A DNA stretch of 6,459 nucleotides from an uncultured Campylobacteraceae bacterium (lineage in GTDB: Bacteria > Campylobacterota > Campylobacteria > Campylobacterales > Arcobacteraceae), in contig CAJXPH010000158.1 in NCBI GenBank assembly GCA_913057765.1, positions 1 to 6,459 on the forward strand, read 5' to 3'. Below, piece after piece: positions 1 through 6,459 of the stretch (positions are counted from its first letter, which is position 1; each line of letters starts with the position of its first letter). The notes beneath the pieces are model-generated. The model was not told the DNA's origin and ran no database searches. It was given only the letters and a program-made list of their open reading frames with translations. The translations under genes and the position numbers were made by a program.

Positions 1-40
1 ATCCTCTTCGTCGGCAGCGTCAGATGTGTATAAGAGACAG
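1..40 (+). other. Synthetic Nextera i5-side adapter (not genomic)
   Basis: Bases 8-40 match the 33-base Illumina Nextera Read 1 adapter, ending in the 19-base Tn5 mosaic end at 22-40. Bases 1-7 (atcctct) match the last seven bases of the i5 index TATCCTCT, known as S503/N503. This is library construct and should be trimmed; genomic sequence begins at 41. The match is read directly from the sequence, and the index name is from memory of the Nextera index set. Confidence 0.98.
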
Positions 41-530
41 GATTAAAATAGTCTTCTCTTAAAAGCTGAGAATTTAGGGCAAAAAAAGCAGAACCAGTAT
101 GAACTCTTTGACAAGCACCGTCAATTTTTACGCAAAAGTGGTCTCCTTCTTTACTAATGTCTTTGGCCTTAACCATCATTCCTTCTGGGAATATTATCCA
201 ATCTTTACAACCTGTGATTAAATCGCCAATCATAATATTATTTCGACACGGTTCTGATTTTGGCATGGCTCCTAGTTCTTCTAAATAAGAACCAAAGTAG
301 GTTTTAAATAAAGAATCATCAGCAATAACACCAACTTTTTTATCTGTTAAATCGTATATTGCATAAGGAACAATCATTGCTTCCATTCTTGTAAAGTGAT
401 TTGCTACAAAAATTCTAGGGTTATTTTTAGGTATATTTTCTACACCTTTTACTTCAATATCTGCATCTAGAACTTTTTCTAAGATATTTAAAATAAACCC
501 ATTTGAATTAAGTAGCAAATTCTTTTTCAT
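41..530 (-). CDS. PlsC-like phospholipid/glycerol acyltransferase, 3' end missing
   Basis: Only the first 163 codons are present, and the reading frame runs open into the adapter junction at 41. Translation starts at ATG 530-528, overlapping the fadE stop in an ATGA. The family (PlsC/LPLAT, Pfam Acyltransferase) moves an acyl chain from acyl-CoA or acyl-ACP to a lysophospholipid or glycerol phosphate, normally at the inner membrane. Motif I is NHFTRMEAM (residues 44-52), with catalytic His45 and Glu50, which makes HX4E rather than the usual HX4D. A motif III-like IIFPEGMMVKAKD lies at 112-124, with FPEG at 114-117 and no following Thr-Arg. A conserved-looking HTGSAFFAL lies at 144-152. No clear transmembrane segment is seen in the visible part. 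As the last visible gene of a beta-oxidation operon it may re-esterify incoming acyl chains, but that is inference and the acceptor is unknown. The family call is firm; a specific PlsC function is not. Confidence 0.85.
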
Positions 531-2887
531 CGCATTGCCTTATAGGTTCTAACCTTATATGAATCAACTGAGATGATATCTTGTTTTAATTTATACGCTT
601 TTAAAAGTTTAGTTGATTCTTCTTTTGTAATTAACTCTATTTCAAGTGCTTGTTCTATCATGTTTTCTACACTATCTTTTTTAATCTTCTGATCTTTTAC
701 TGCTTGTTTAATTTGTGCAAAAATAGAACTAATTTCAATATTTAATTTTGTTGCTTCTTGCAGTTTAGTAAATCTATCTTTTTTACTATTTGATACAAAG
801 ATATTTTTCGTTAGATTATTTAAATGTTCAATATCTTTTAGCTTTGAAACAATTCTTGCATTTAATTTATCACTTGGCTTAATACCTATTGCATTTAATT
901 TCATAAATGGAATAAATATTCTTAGTACACCAATGTTATTATAAATATCTTCCCGTGCTATTTGAATTTCATTAAAAGCGTAATGACATACATAATCTAC
1001 TAAATCTCTATGCTCTTTATTTGGATTATTTTCATATTCTCTTAATGTTGCTGTTATTAGATAACTATATGAAAGAATATCTCCAAATCTTGCACTAATA
1101 TTTTCTCTTTTTTTCAAGGCTGGCCCAATTACTGCAAGAGCAAGGTTTGTCAAAAATGTAAAATCAGCACTAACCCAAACAAGTTTTTGTTTATATCTTT
1201 GGAATTCTCCTTTTGTACTAATAAAGAATCCTCTAGTAAGATAATAAACAACTGTTTTACATAGTGCAGAAGTTGCAAGTCCAACATGAGAAAAAAAGGC
1301 ATCATCAAATGCTTTTACATCATTGTCTTTTAATGCATTTATTTGTTTATAAATATAAGGATGAGATTTAATCAATCCTTGTCCAAACTGCATAAGGTTT
1401 CTTGTTAAAATATTTGCACCTTCAACAGTAATTGAGATGGGTAAAGCAAAATATGCATGAGCTAAAAAGTTTTTTTCACCCCTTATAATTGCACTTCCAC
1501 CTAATACGTCCATAGAGTCATTTATAACTTCTCTGAATTTTTCAGTTGCATGGTATTTCATAACTGAGTTTATAACACCTGGTTTGTGTCCATTATCAAT
1601 GGCATCTAATGTATAGTTTCTTGCAGCATTTAACATATATGTAAAAGCAGCAACTTTTGCAATCTTTTCTTCAACACCTTCAAAGTGACTAATTGTTAAT
1701 CCAAATTGTTCTCTTAAATTAGAGTATGAAGATAAAACGTTAAGTGCAAATTTACTTCCACCTAAAGATACACTAGGAAGTGATATCCCACGACCTATAG
1801 ATAAAGATTCAACTAACATTTGCCAACCATGACCAATACCTTCAACTCCACCAATCACATCTTCAAGATTTATAATTACATCTTTACCATATAGAGGAGA
1901 ATTTACAAAAGGAATACCAAGAGGATCATGACGTCTAGAGTTATCTACTCCTTTTATTTTGTGGTCTACTAATCCAAAAGTAATACCTAAGTCTTCTTCC
2001 TCTCCTAATATATGCTCTGGATCATTTAGTCTAAATGCAAGACCAATTAAAGTTGCTACATTACCAAGAGTAATATAACGCTTTTCAAAATTAAGTCTTA
2101 TTTTTATTTTTCCATCTTCATCTTTAAAAACTACACCATTTGATGTTAAAGAAGTAGCATCACTTCCTGCATTTGGTTCTGTTAAACCAAAACAAGGTAC
2201 TTGTTTACCAATAGCTAAATCTTCAAGATATCTATCTTTTTGTTCTTGCGTTCCATGTTTTAGTATTAACTCAGCAGGTCCAAGAGAGTTTGGAACCATA
2301 ATAGTAATTGCTAACACTTGTGAACGAGATACTAGTTTTTCTATAATATGTGAATGAGCAGTTGCCGAGAACCCTAACCCTCCATATTCTTTAGGAATAA
2401 TCATACCAAAGAATTTTTTTTCTTTAATATATTTCCAAACATCAGGTCTTAAATCTCTATCTTGGAATATCTCCCAGTCTGTTGTCATTTCACAAAGTTC
2501 ATTTACTTCATTGTTTAAAAAGGCTTCTTCCTCTTCGGTTAGAGTTGTAATCTTTTCATTTTTTATTGCTTCAAAATCTACTTTTGCTTCAAAGAAATTT
2601 GATTCAACCCAATTTGTTCCAGCTTGTAAAGCAGCCTCTTCAGTTGCTGAAATTTTAGGCATCAATCCTTGTTTATTTATCAAATCAACTATTTTTGAAG
2701 TTATAAATTTCATTCTTAATTGTTTTACACTAAATAAAACACCAATAGCAATTAAAAAAGGCCAAAGGAAAAATGAAATATCAAAAAATACAAATGAATA
2801 AACACCAATAATTATTAAACTATATACAATGGGAAATGAATAAAATCCTAATGCACATACAATTATTAAAAATATTAAGAAATCCAT
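527..2887 (-). CDS. fadE: FadE-type membrane-anchored acyl-CoA dehydrogenase
   Basis: FAD-dependent acyl-CoA dehydrogenase, which catalyses the first oxidation of the beta-oxidation spiral, acyl-CoA to trans-2-enoyl-CoA. It has 786 residues against 814 in E. coli FadE and is colinear with it. Residues 1-54 are strongly hydrophobic, with two or three membrane segments, followed by basic KQLRMK, indicating an inner-membrane anchor with the body in the cytoplasm. The dehydrogenase core follows: FFGMIIPKEYGGLGFSA near 159-175, VPNSLGPAE at 198-206, the flavin/substrate motif GLTEPNAGSDA at 234-244 and RYITLG at 270-275. ITVEGANILTRNLMQFGQG at 486-504 matches the FadE signature, with Glu489 as the likely catalytic base. 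Residues from about 510 to the end form the FadE-specific C-terminal domain (DUF1974 family), including RENISARFGDILS near 594-606. The start overlaps the end of the hydratase/dehydrogenase gene by 13 bases and has a good AGGAG seven bases upstream. Electrons probably pass to an electron-transfer flavoprotein not encoded here. The gene looks intact. Confidence 0.95.
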   Translation of the reverse strand: MDFLIFLIIVCALGFYSFPIVYSLIIIGVYSFVFFDISFFLWPFLIAIGVLFSVKQLRMKFITSKIVDLINKQGLMPKISATEEAALQAGTNWVESNFFEAKVDFEAIKNEKITTLTEEEEAFLNNEVNELCEMTTDWEIFQDRDLRPDVWKYIKEKKFFGMIIPKEYGGLGFSATAHSHIIEKLVSRSQVLAITIMVPNSLGPAELILKHGTQEQKDRYLEDLAIGKQVPCFGLTEPNAGSDATSLTSNGVVFKDEDGKIKIRLNFEKRYITLGNVATLIGLAFRLNDPEHILGEEEDLGITFGLVDHKIKGVDNSRRHDPLGIPFVNSPLYGKDVIINLEDVIGGVEGIGHGWQMLVESLSIGRGISLPSVSLGGSKFALNVLSSYSNLREQFGLTISHFEGVEEKIAKVAAFTYMLNAARNYTLDAIDNGHKPGVINSVMKYHATEKFREVINDSMDVLGGSAIIRGEKNFLAHAYFALPISITVEGANILTRNLMQFGQGLIKSHPYIYKQINALKDNDVKAFDDAFFSHVGLATSALCKTVVYYLTRGFFISTKGEFQRYKQKLVWVSADFTFLTNLALAVIGPALKKRENISARFGDILSYSYLITATLREYENNPNKEHRDLVDYVCHYAFNEIQIAREDIYNNIGVLRIFIPFMKLNAIGIKPSDKLNARIVSKLKDIEHLNNLTKNIFVSNSKKDRFTKLQEATKLNIEISSIFAQIKQAVKDQKIKKDSVENMIEQALEIELITKEESTKLLKAYKLKQDIISVDSYKVRTYKAMR
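538..541 (-). promoter_or_regulatory. Weak ribosome binding site for the acyltransferase gene
   Basis: On the minus strand AAGG lies seven bases before ATG 530-528, inside the last codons of fadE. It is much weaker than the other sites in this operon. Together with the ATGA stop/start overlap, this suggests that the acyltransferase depends on ribosomes finishing fadE, and may be made in smaller amounts. The sequence is seen directly; the coupling is inferred. Confidence 0.5.
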
Positions 2888-4992
2888 AACTCTTCTCCTG
2901 TTTTGAAATTTTTCTTATTTTCTACAAGTTTTATAAGTAAATTACTTGGTTTAAACCTTTTCCCATATCTACTATCTAAATCTTTTAATGTATTTAAAAT
3001 ATTTTCCAGTCCTACATCATTTGCATAGTTTAAAAGTCCACCTTTATATGGAGGGAAACCAGTTCCAGTGATCATTGCAAAATTAATTACATCTGCACTT
3101 TGAACTACACCTTCTTCTAAACATCTTGATGCTTCATTTATCATAATATAAATACATCTTTGAATGATTTTTTCATCAGTAAATTGTCTATTTAAATTAT
3201 ATGGTTTTGTAATTTCTTCATTTACTTTTGTTGTTCTATTATTATGAATATAGAAACCTTTTTTATTTTTTACTCCTAAAAGCTTTAAATCATTATAAGC
3301 TCTATTTAATACGGGAGACATAGGCATTCTATCTCCATAGGCATCATTTAAAATCTTAGTAACTTTATATCCAATATCAATCCCAACAGTATCTGCAAGT
3401 ATAAATGGTCCCATTGGCATACCAAAATCTTTTAGCACTTTATCTATATCTGAGATATTTGAACCTTCTTCAAGTATAAAAGCAGCTTCATTTAAATATG
3501 GTAATAAAATTCTATTTACGATAAATCCTGCACAATCACCTACAACAATTGGTGTTTTACCACAAGATACTAAAAGCTCAGTAACACGATTTATTGTTTT
3601 TTTAGATGTATGAGAAGAAGGAATTATCTCAACTAAAGGCATCATATTTACAGGATTGAAAAAATGAACACCTACAAAATTCTTTTTATTTTTAAGTTCA
3701 CTACTTAACTTTTCAATAGAAATTGATGAGGTGTTAGATGTAATAATTGAATCTTTTCCTAATACTTTTTCAAGTTCAGCAAAAGTATCTTTTTTAGCTC
3801 TTTCATCTTCTATTATTGCTTCAATAGCAAGTTCTGTATTATTCATACCATCATAGTTATCAGTATATGAAAGTTTATTTAGTTTAAATTCAAGTTGATT
3901 TTTTGTCATACTCCTTCTTTTTATAGAAGATGAATATAATTTTGCTATAGAATTAAAAATTGAATTGGCTTGTTCTATTTTTCTTAGTTTAATTCTTACT
4001 TCGCTTAAGAATTTTGAGAAAAGCCAAATAATACCTTTACCCATAACTCCATTTCCAACTACAACTACATCTGAAATAGGTTTATCAGTTTTTTTGTATG
4101 ATTTATTGAATTTTTCAAAAAGGAAAAATAGTTCAATCATATATTTTGATTCTTTAGTAGCTGCTAATTTACTAAAGGCTTTTGCTTCAACAAAGATACC
4201 TTCATTAAATGGTTTACCAAAAGTTTGTTTGATAACTTCAAGTGCCATATATGGAGCATTAAAGTCTCTATTTACTTTTTTCTCAATAGATTTTAGAGTT
4301 TTATAATATACGAATTCTCTAGTTAATGTATATTTTTCAAGTAGATTATTTATAAAAGATAGTTTTTTCTTTTTTATTTCACCATTAATAGCTTTTTGAA
4401 TAAAAGCAGCTAATTTAAATTCTTTTTGTCCATCATCAAAAATCTCATTTACAAGCCCTAGTCTTAGTGCTTTTTTAGAATCAACAGTTTTTCCTGTCAA
4501 AATTAAATCAAGTGAATTTATAAGTCCAATTACCTTTGGTGCTCTTTGTGTTCCACCAAGACCAGGAAAGAAACCTAACTTAATTTCTGGAAAAGCAAGT
4601 TTTGTTTTTGGTCCAGTTGTTGCAACTCTATAATCACAACATAAAGCAAGTTCTAAACCACCACCCATACAAGCACCATTTATATATGCAATTGTTGGAT
4701 ATGGTAAATCTTCTAATTTATTAAAGATTTCATCACCTTTAATAATCTGTGTATAAACTTCCTTTTCTGACATCATTGCTTCAATTTCTTTTATATCAGC
4801 ACCTGCAACAAAAATATTTGCTTTGTTACTTTGAATTACTAAAGCTTTTATTCCTGTGTCATTTTTGATTTCATCTAATAAAAGTTCTAATTCTGATAAG
4901 ACTTTAAAACTCAGTTTATTTACTCTTTCATTTTGTAAATCAAAGGTAATAGTTGCAATACTATTTTCAATTTTTAAATCTAAATTTGCCAT
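2875..4992 (-). CDS. fadJ: FadJ/FadB-type enoyl-CoA hydratase / 3-hydroxyacyl-CoA dehydrogenase
   Basis: Bifunctional beta-oxidation alpha subunit that hydrates trans-2-enoyl-CoA and oxidises the resulting L-3-hydroxyacyl-CoA to 3-ketoacyl-CoA. At 705 residues it is close to E. coli FadJ (714) and FadB (729). The hydratase/isomerase domain is about 1-190: oxyanion-hole FVAGADIKE at 61-69, and catalytic glutamates Glu114 (MGGGLEL) and Glu136 (AFPEIKLGFFPGLGG). A linker with several Lys-rich stretches follows. The Rossmann domain begins near 307, with VVVVGNGVMGKGI at 309-321. The catalytic dyad is His443 (GVHFFNP) and Glu455 (MPLVEIIP), with the same 12-residue spacing as E. coli FadB; SNTSS lies at 419-423. 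The C-terminal dehydrogenase domains follow GDCAGFIVNRI (485-495), with GTGFPPYKGG at 643-652. One oddity is Leu336 where relatives carry the NAD-ribose-binding Asp. It directly follows the thiolase (one-base gap), as in the fadIJ order, so the two probably form one complex. The symbol is chosen by that gene order and remains family-level. Confidence 0.93.
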   Translation of the reverse strand: MANLDLKIENSIATITFDLQNERVNKLSFKVLSELELLLDEIKNDTGIKALVIQSNKANIFVAGADIKEIEAMMSEKEVYTQIIKGDEIFNKLEDLPYPTIAYINGACMGGGLELALCCDYRVATTGPKTKLAFPEIKLGFFPGLGGTQRAPKVIGLINSLDLILTGKTVDSKKALRLGLVNEIFDDGQKEFKLAAFIQKAINGEIKKKKLSFINNLLEKYTLTREFVYYKTLKSIEKKVNRDFNAPYMALEVIKQTFGKPFNEGIFVEAKAFSKLAATKESKYMIELFFLFEKFNKSYKKTDKPISDVVVVGNGVMGKGIIWLFSKFLSEVRIKLRKIEQANSIFNSIAKLYSSSIKRRSMTKNQLEFKLNKLSYTDNYDGMNNTELAIEAIIEDERAKKDTFAELEKVLGKDSIITSNTSSISIEKLSSELKNKKNFVGVHFFNPVNMMPLVEIIPSSHTSKKTINRVTELLVSCGKTPIVVGDCAGFIVNRILLPYLNEAAFILEEGSNISDIDKVLKDFGMPMGPFILADTVGIDIGYKVTKILNDAYGDRMPMSPVLNRAYNDLKLLGVKNKKGFYIHNNRTTKVNEEITKPYNLNRQFTDEKIIQRCIYIMINEASRCLEEGVVQSADVINFAMITGTGFPPYKGGLLNYANDVGLENILNTLKDLDSRYGKRFKPSNLLIKLVENKKNFKTGEELWIS
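2895..2899 (-). promoter_or_regulatory. Ribosome binding site of fadE, inside the upstream gene
   Basis: AGGAG on the minus strand lies seven bases before ATG 2887-2885. It lies within the coding sequence of the upstream hydratase/dehydrogenase, whose stop is ten bases beyond the first base of the fadE start codon. It supports the chosen start, from which the N-terminal membrane anchor follows directly, and indicates translational coupling. Confidence 0.8.
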
Positions 4993-4993
4993 C

Positions 4994-6268
4994 TTACACC
5001 TCCACTAAAAATGAAGCACCTTGTCCACCACCAACACAAAGTGTAGCTAGACCAGTTTTTTTGCCTCTTCTTTTTAATTCTTTTATTGTATGAAGAACAA
5101 TTCTTGTTCCACTCATCCCAACAGGGTGCCCTAAGGCAATTCCTCCACCATTTACATTTAAAATATCTGGATTTATTTCTCCTAAAGGAGTACTATTTAG
5201 ATGTTTTTTAAAATAGTCAACAGATTTAAAAGCTTCAATATTTGCAATAACTTGTGCTGCAAAAGCTTCATTTAATTCTATTAAATCTATATCTTCTAGT
5301 TTTGTTCCCGTTTTATCAAAAAGTTTTTTTGTTGCATAAGTTGGACCTAGTCCCATTCTTGAAGCATCTAGCCCTGCATATGCATAATCTTTAATAAAAC
5401 CAATTGGTTCAAGACCTAGTTCATTAGCTTTTGATTCTGTGGTTAAAATTAACATAGCTGCACCGTCTGAAACCTGCGATGAATTCCCCGCTGTTACTGT
5501 TCCACTTGTTCTATCAAATATTGGTCTTAATTTTTCTAAAGCTTGAATTGTTTGATTTAATCTAATTCCATCATCATCTGAAAATGAAGCATCTTTTGTC
5601 ATAATTGGATGAATTTCTTGAGCTAATATTCCAGCTTCTTGTGCTCTTTGAGCTTTATGATGTGAATTTAATGCAAATTCATCTTGAGCTTCTTTACTAA
5701 TTTTAAAATCATTTGCAAGATTCTCTGCTGTAATTCCCATGATTTTTCCAGAAATTGGATCAGTTAAACCAGTAATTAATGCAATAATTGGTTTTAGAAA
5801 ACTAGGTCTAAAAGTTGTAAGTAGTTTTAATCTTTGTGATGTAGTTTTTGCATAAGATAGTTTTGTAACAAAACTTTTGAATTGTTCATTAAAAAGTAGG
5901 GGAATACTACTCATGGATTCTACTCCCCCAGCTAAATATATTTCACCTTGACCAGTTTCTATTTTTTCAATAGATGAAGATATAGATTGCATCCCTGAAG
6001 CACAATTTCTATGAACAGTATATGCAATAGTACTTTCTGGGAAACCAGCTCTTAACGCTAGTACTCTTGCCATATTTGCTGCATTTACAGGTTGTGCAAC
6101 ATTTCCAATAATTACTTCATCAAATCTATCATAATCAATATTGTTTTTTAGAACTAATTCTTTTGCGATTATAGCTCCAAGGGTATCTGCGCCTAGTTTC
6201 TCTAGCTTACCACTTGCCTTGGCAATAGGACTTCTTAGTCCATCGATAATTGCTATTCTCTCCTTCAT
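4994..6268 (-). CDS. fadI: 3-ketoacyl-CoA thiolase (FadI/FadA-type)
   Basis: Thiolase of 424 residues that cleaves 3-ketoacyl-CoA with CoA to acetyl-CoA and a shortened acyl-CoA, the last step of the spiral. The active site is complete: nucleophile Cys89 in HRNCASGMQS (86-95), NEAFAAQ at 333-339, GHP with His381, and Cys411 in ATLCVGGGQG (408-417). This makes a degradative or acetoacetyl-type thiolase rather than a KAS-like enzyme. Residues 137-180 carry a long loop with TSQRLKL (143-149) that resembles the FadI/mitochondrial trifunctional-protein beta subunit (E. coli FadI has MSQRLKLF there). The hydrophobic stretch KPIIALITGLTDP at 159-171 may touch the membrane. The active-site wording NCASG and NEAF is instead like classical FadA/AtoB thiolases. 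The start at ATG 6268-6266 has a strong AGGAG. FadI is favoured by the loop and by its position directly before the fadJ-like gene; FadA is the alternative. It appears intact. Confidence 0.93.
   Translation of the reverse strand: MKERIAIIDGLRSPIAKASGKLEKLGADTLGAIIAKELVLKNNIDYDRFDEVIIGNVAQPVNAANMARVLALRAGFPESTIAYTVHRNCASGMQSISSSIEKIETGQGEIYLAGGVESMSSIPLLFNEQFKSFVTKLSYAKTTSQRLKLLTTFRPSFLKPIIALITGLTDPISGKIMGITAENLANDFKISKEAQDEFALNSHHKAQRAQEAGILAQEIHPIMTKDASFSDDDGIRLNQTIQALEKLRPIFDRTSGTVTAGNSSQVSDGAAMLILTTESKANELGLEPIGFIKDYAYAGLDASRMGLGPTYATKKLFDKTGTKLEDIDLIELNEAFAAQVIANIEAFKSVDYFKKHLNSTPLGEINPDILNVNGGGIALGHPVGMSGTRIVLHTIKELKRRGKKTGLATLCVGGGQGASFLVEV
4999..5003 (-). promoter_or_regulatory. Strong ribosome binding site of the hydratase/dehydrogenase gene
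   Basis: GGAGG on the minus strand lies six bases before ATG 4992-4990 and within the last codons of the thiolase, whose TAA (4996-4994) is separated from the ATG by a single base. It is the strongest such site in the window. The layout favours coupled, near-equal synthesis of the two subunits of the beta-oxidation complex. Confidence 0.85.
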
Positions 6269-6274
6269 AACAAA

Positions 6275-6279
6275 CTCCT
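6275..6279 (-). promoter_or_regulatory. Ribosome binding site of the thiolase, overlapping the upstream stop codon
   Basis: AGGAG on the minus strand lies six bases before ATG 6268-6266 and shares bases with the TAG stop (6280-6278) of the acyl-CoA synthetase. It fixes the thiolase start and implies that ribosomes ending the synthetase can restart on the thiolase. Confidence 0.82.
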
Positions 6280-6410
6280 AATACATTTTATTTATAATTT
6301 CTTCATATTTTTCTTCGATAACATTTCTACAAATTTTCATTGAAGGGGTTAACTCTCCTCCTTCAATTGAAATATCATTTGTAACAATGGTATATTGAAT
6401 AATTCTCTCC
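6278..6410 (-). CDS. Long-chain acyl-CoA synthetase, C-terminal 43 codons only
   Basis: An open frame reads from the adapter junction to TAG 6280-6278 and is too short to be found by length alone; the first full codon is at 6409-6407. The visible end includes TIVTNDISIEGGELTPSMKI and then the tail VIEEKYEEIINKMY. The pattern of an acidic Asn-Asp strand, GELTP(S/T), a short basic segment and a terminal EEKY...Y is the C-terminus of the Faa1/COG1022 class of AMP-forming long-chain acyl-CoA synthetases. These activate fatty acid with ATP and CoA. The ATP/AMP signature and fatty-acid tunnel lie outside the window, so substrate length cannot be judged. It ends nine bases before the thiolase start, placing it first among the visible genes of the operon, where it would supply acyl-CoA. 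The family call comes from the tail motif and the context; E. coli FadD-type is less likely. Confidence 0.82.
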
Positions 6411-6459
6411 CTGTCTCTTATACACATCTCCGAGCCCACGAGACCAGAGAGGATCTCGT
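6411..6459 (+). other. Synthetic Nextera i7-side adapter and index (not genomic)
   Basis: Bases 6411-6444 are the 34-base reverse complement of the Nextera Read 2 adapter, beginning with the inverted Tn5 mosaic end (6411-6429). Bases 6445-6452 (cagagagg) match i7 index N708. Bases 6453-6459 (atctcgt) start the P7 flow-cell sequence. This part should be trimmed; genomic sequence ends at 6410. The index name is recalled, not looked up. Confidence 0.98.

Larger units (their letters stand above)
41..6410 (-). other. Fatty-acid beta-oxidation operon (five genes, both ends cut)
   Basis: Five genes lie on the minus strand in the order acyl-CoA synthetase, thiolase, hydratase/dehydrogenase, acyl-CoA dehydrogenase, PlsC-like acyltransferase. 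Gaps are 9 and 1 bases, followed by overlaps of 13 and 4 bases, and each start is preceded by a Shine-Dalgarno-like sequence lying within the upstream gene. No promoter or terminator can fit between the genes. The promoter must lie upstream of 6410 and the terminator beyond 41, both outside the window. The grouping covers activation plus all four steps of the beta-oxidation spiral. The electron-transfer flavoprotein and any regulator are not present here. One shared transcript is an inference from the spacing. Confidence 0.9.

Noticed and set aside
2511..2801. A plus-strand open frame of 96 codons.
   Set aside because: It lies wholly antisense to the N-terminal part of fadE, a clearly real gene, has a low-complexity Ser/Lys/Phe-rich product and no convincing ribosome binding site or family resemblance.
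2700..2887. The start of fadE read as a separate small membrane protein.
   Set aside because: The frame continues without a stop into the dehydrogenase core, and E. coli FadE likewise begins with a hydrophobic membrane anchor, so it is one protein.
3965..4306. A plus-strand open frame of 113 codons.
   Set aside because: It is antisense to the Rossmann region and linker of the hydratase/dehydrogenase, and its hydrophobic product reflects the complement of Lys/Glu-rich codons; no motif is recognisable.
4300..4385. Runs of T and A that could look like a terminator or promoter (for example around 4363-4378).
   Set aside because: They encode the Lys-rich linker (KKKK) of the hydratase/dehydrogenase and have no GC-rich stem; AT-rich coding sequence explains them.
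22..6429. A 19-base inverted repeat (22-40 and 6411-6429) identical to Tn5 mosaic ends, as if the whole window were a transposon.
   Set aside because: The outer bases on both sides are Nextera primer-binding, index and P7 sequence, and no transposase is encoded, so it is a library artefact.

Overview
The window is one AT-rich native fragment (bases 41 to 6410) with synthetic Illumina Nextera adapter sequence at both ends (1-40 and 6411-6459). The native part is fully coding, all on the minus strand, with no intergenic stretch longer than nine bases. Both outer genes are cut by the adapters, so the window is one library molecule or an untrimmed contig, and its edges are not biological boundaries.

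In transcription order (right to left) it holds: the last 43 codons of a long-chain acyl-CoA synthetase (6278-6410); a complete 424-residue 3-ketoacyl-CoA thiolase (4994-6268); a complete 705-residue FadJ/FadB-type enoyl-CoA hydratase/3-hydroxyacyl-CoA dehydrogenase (2875-4992); a complete 786-residue membrane-anchored FadE-type acyl-CoA dehydrogenase (527-2887); and the first 163 codons of a PlsC-like glycerophospholipid acyltransferase (41-530).

The genes are packed head to tail (gaps of 9 and 1 bases, then overlaps of 13 and 4 bases). Shine-Dalgarno sequences sit inside the end of the preceding gene, so this is almost certainly one translationally coupled operon. Together the products activate a fatty acid to acyl-CoA, oxidise it (FadE), hydrate and dehydrogenate it (FadJ-like), and cleave it (thiolase). 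The final acyltransferase probably diverts acyl chains into phospholipid. No promoter, terminator, RNA gene, repeat, mobile element or CRISPR array is visible in the native part.

The base composition (about 30% G+C by eye), strong A/T-ending codon preference and protein style suggest an AT-rich Gram-negative bacterium. From memory of the families I favour Campylobacterota, especially Arcobacteraceae, with moderate-to-low confidence; an AT-rich gammaproteobacterium is the main alternative. I see no wholly new system. The points worth a second look are residue-level: a missing NAD-binding acidic residue in the dehydrogenase, an HX4E rather than HX4D motif in the acyltransferase, and mixed thiolase signatures.
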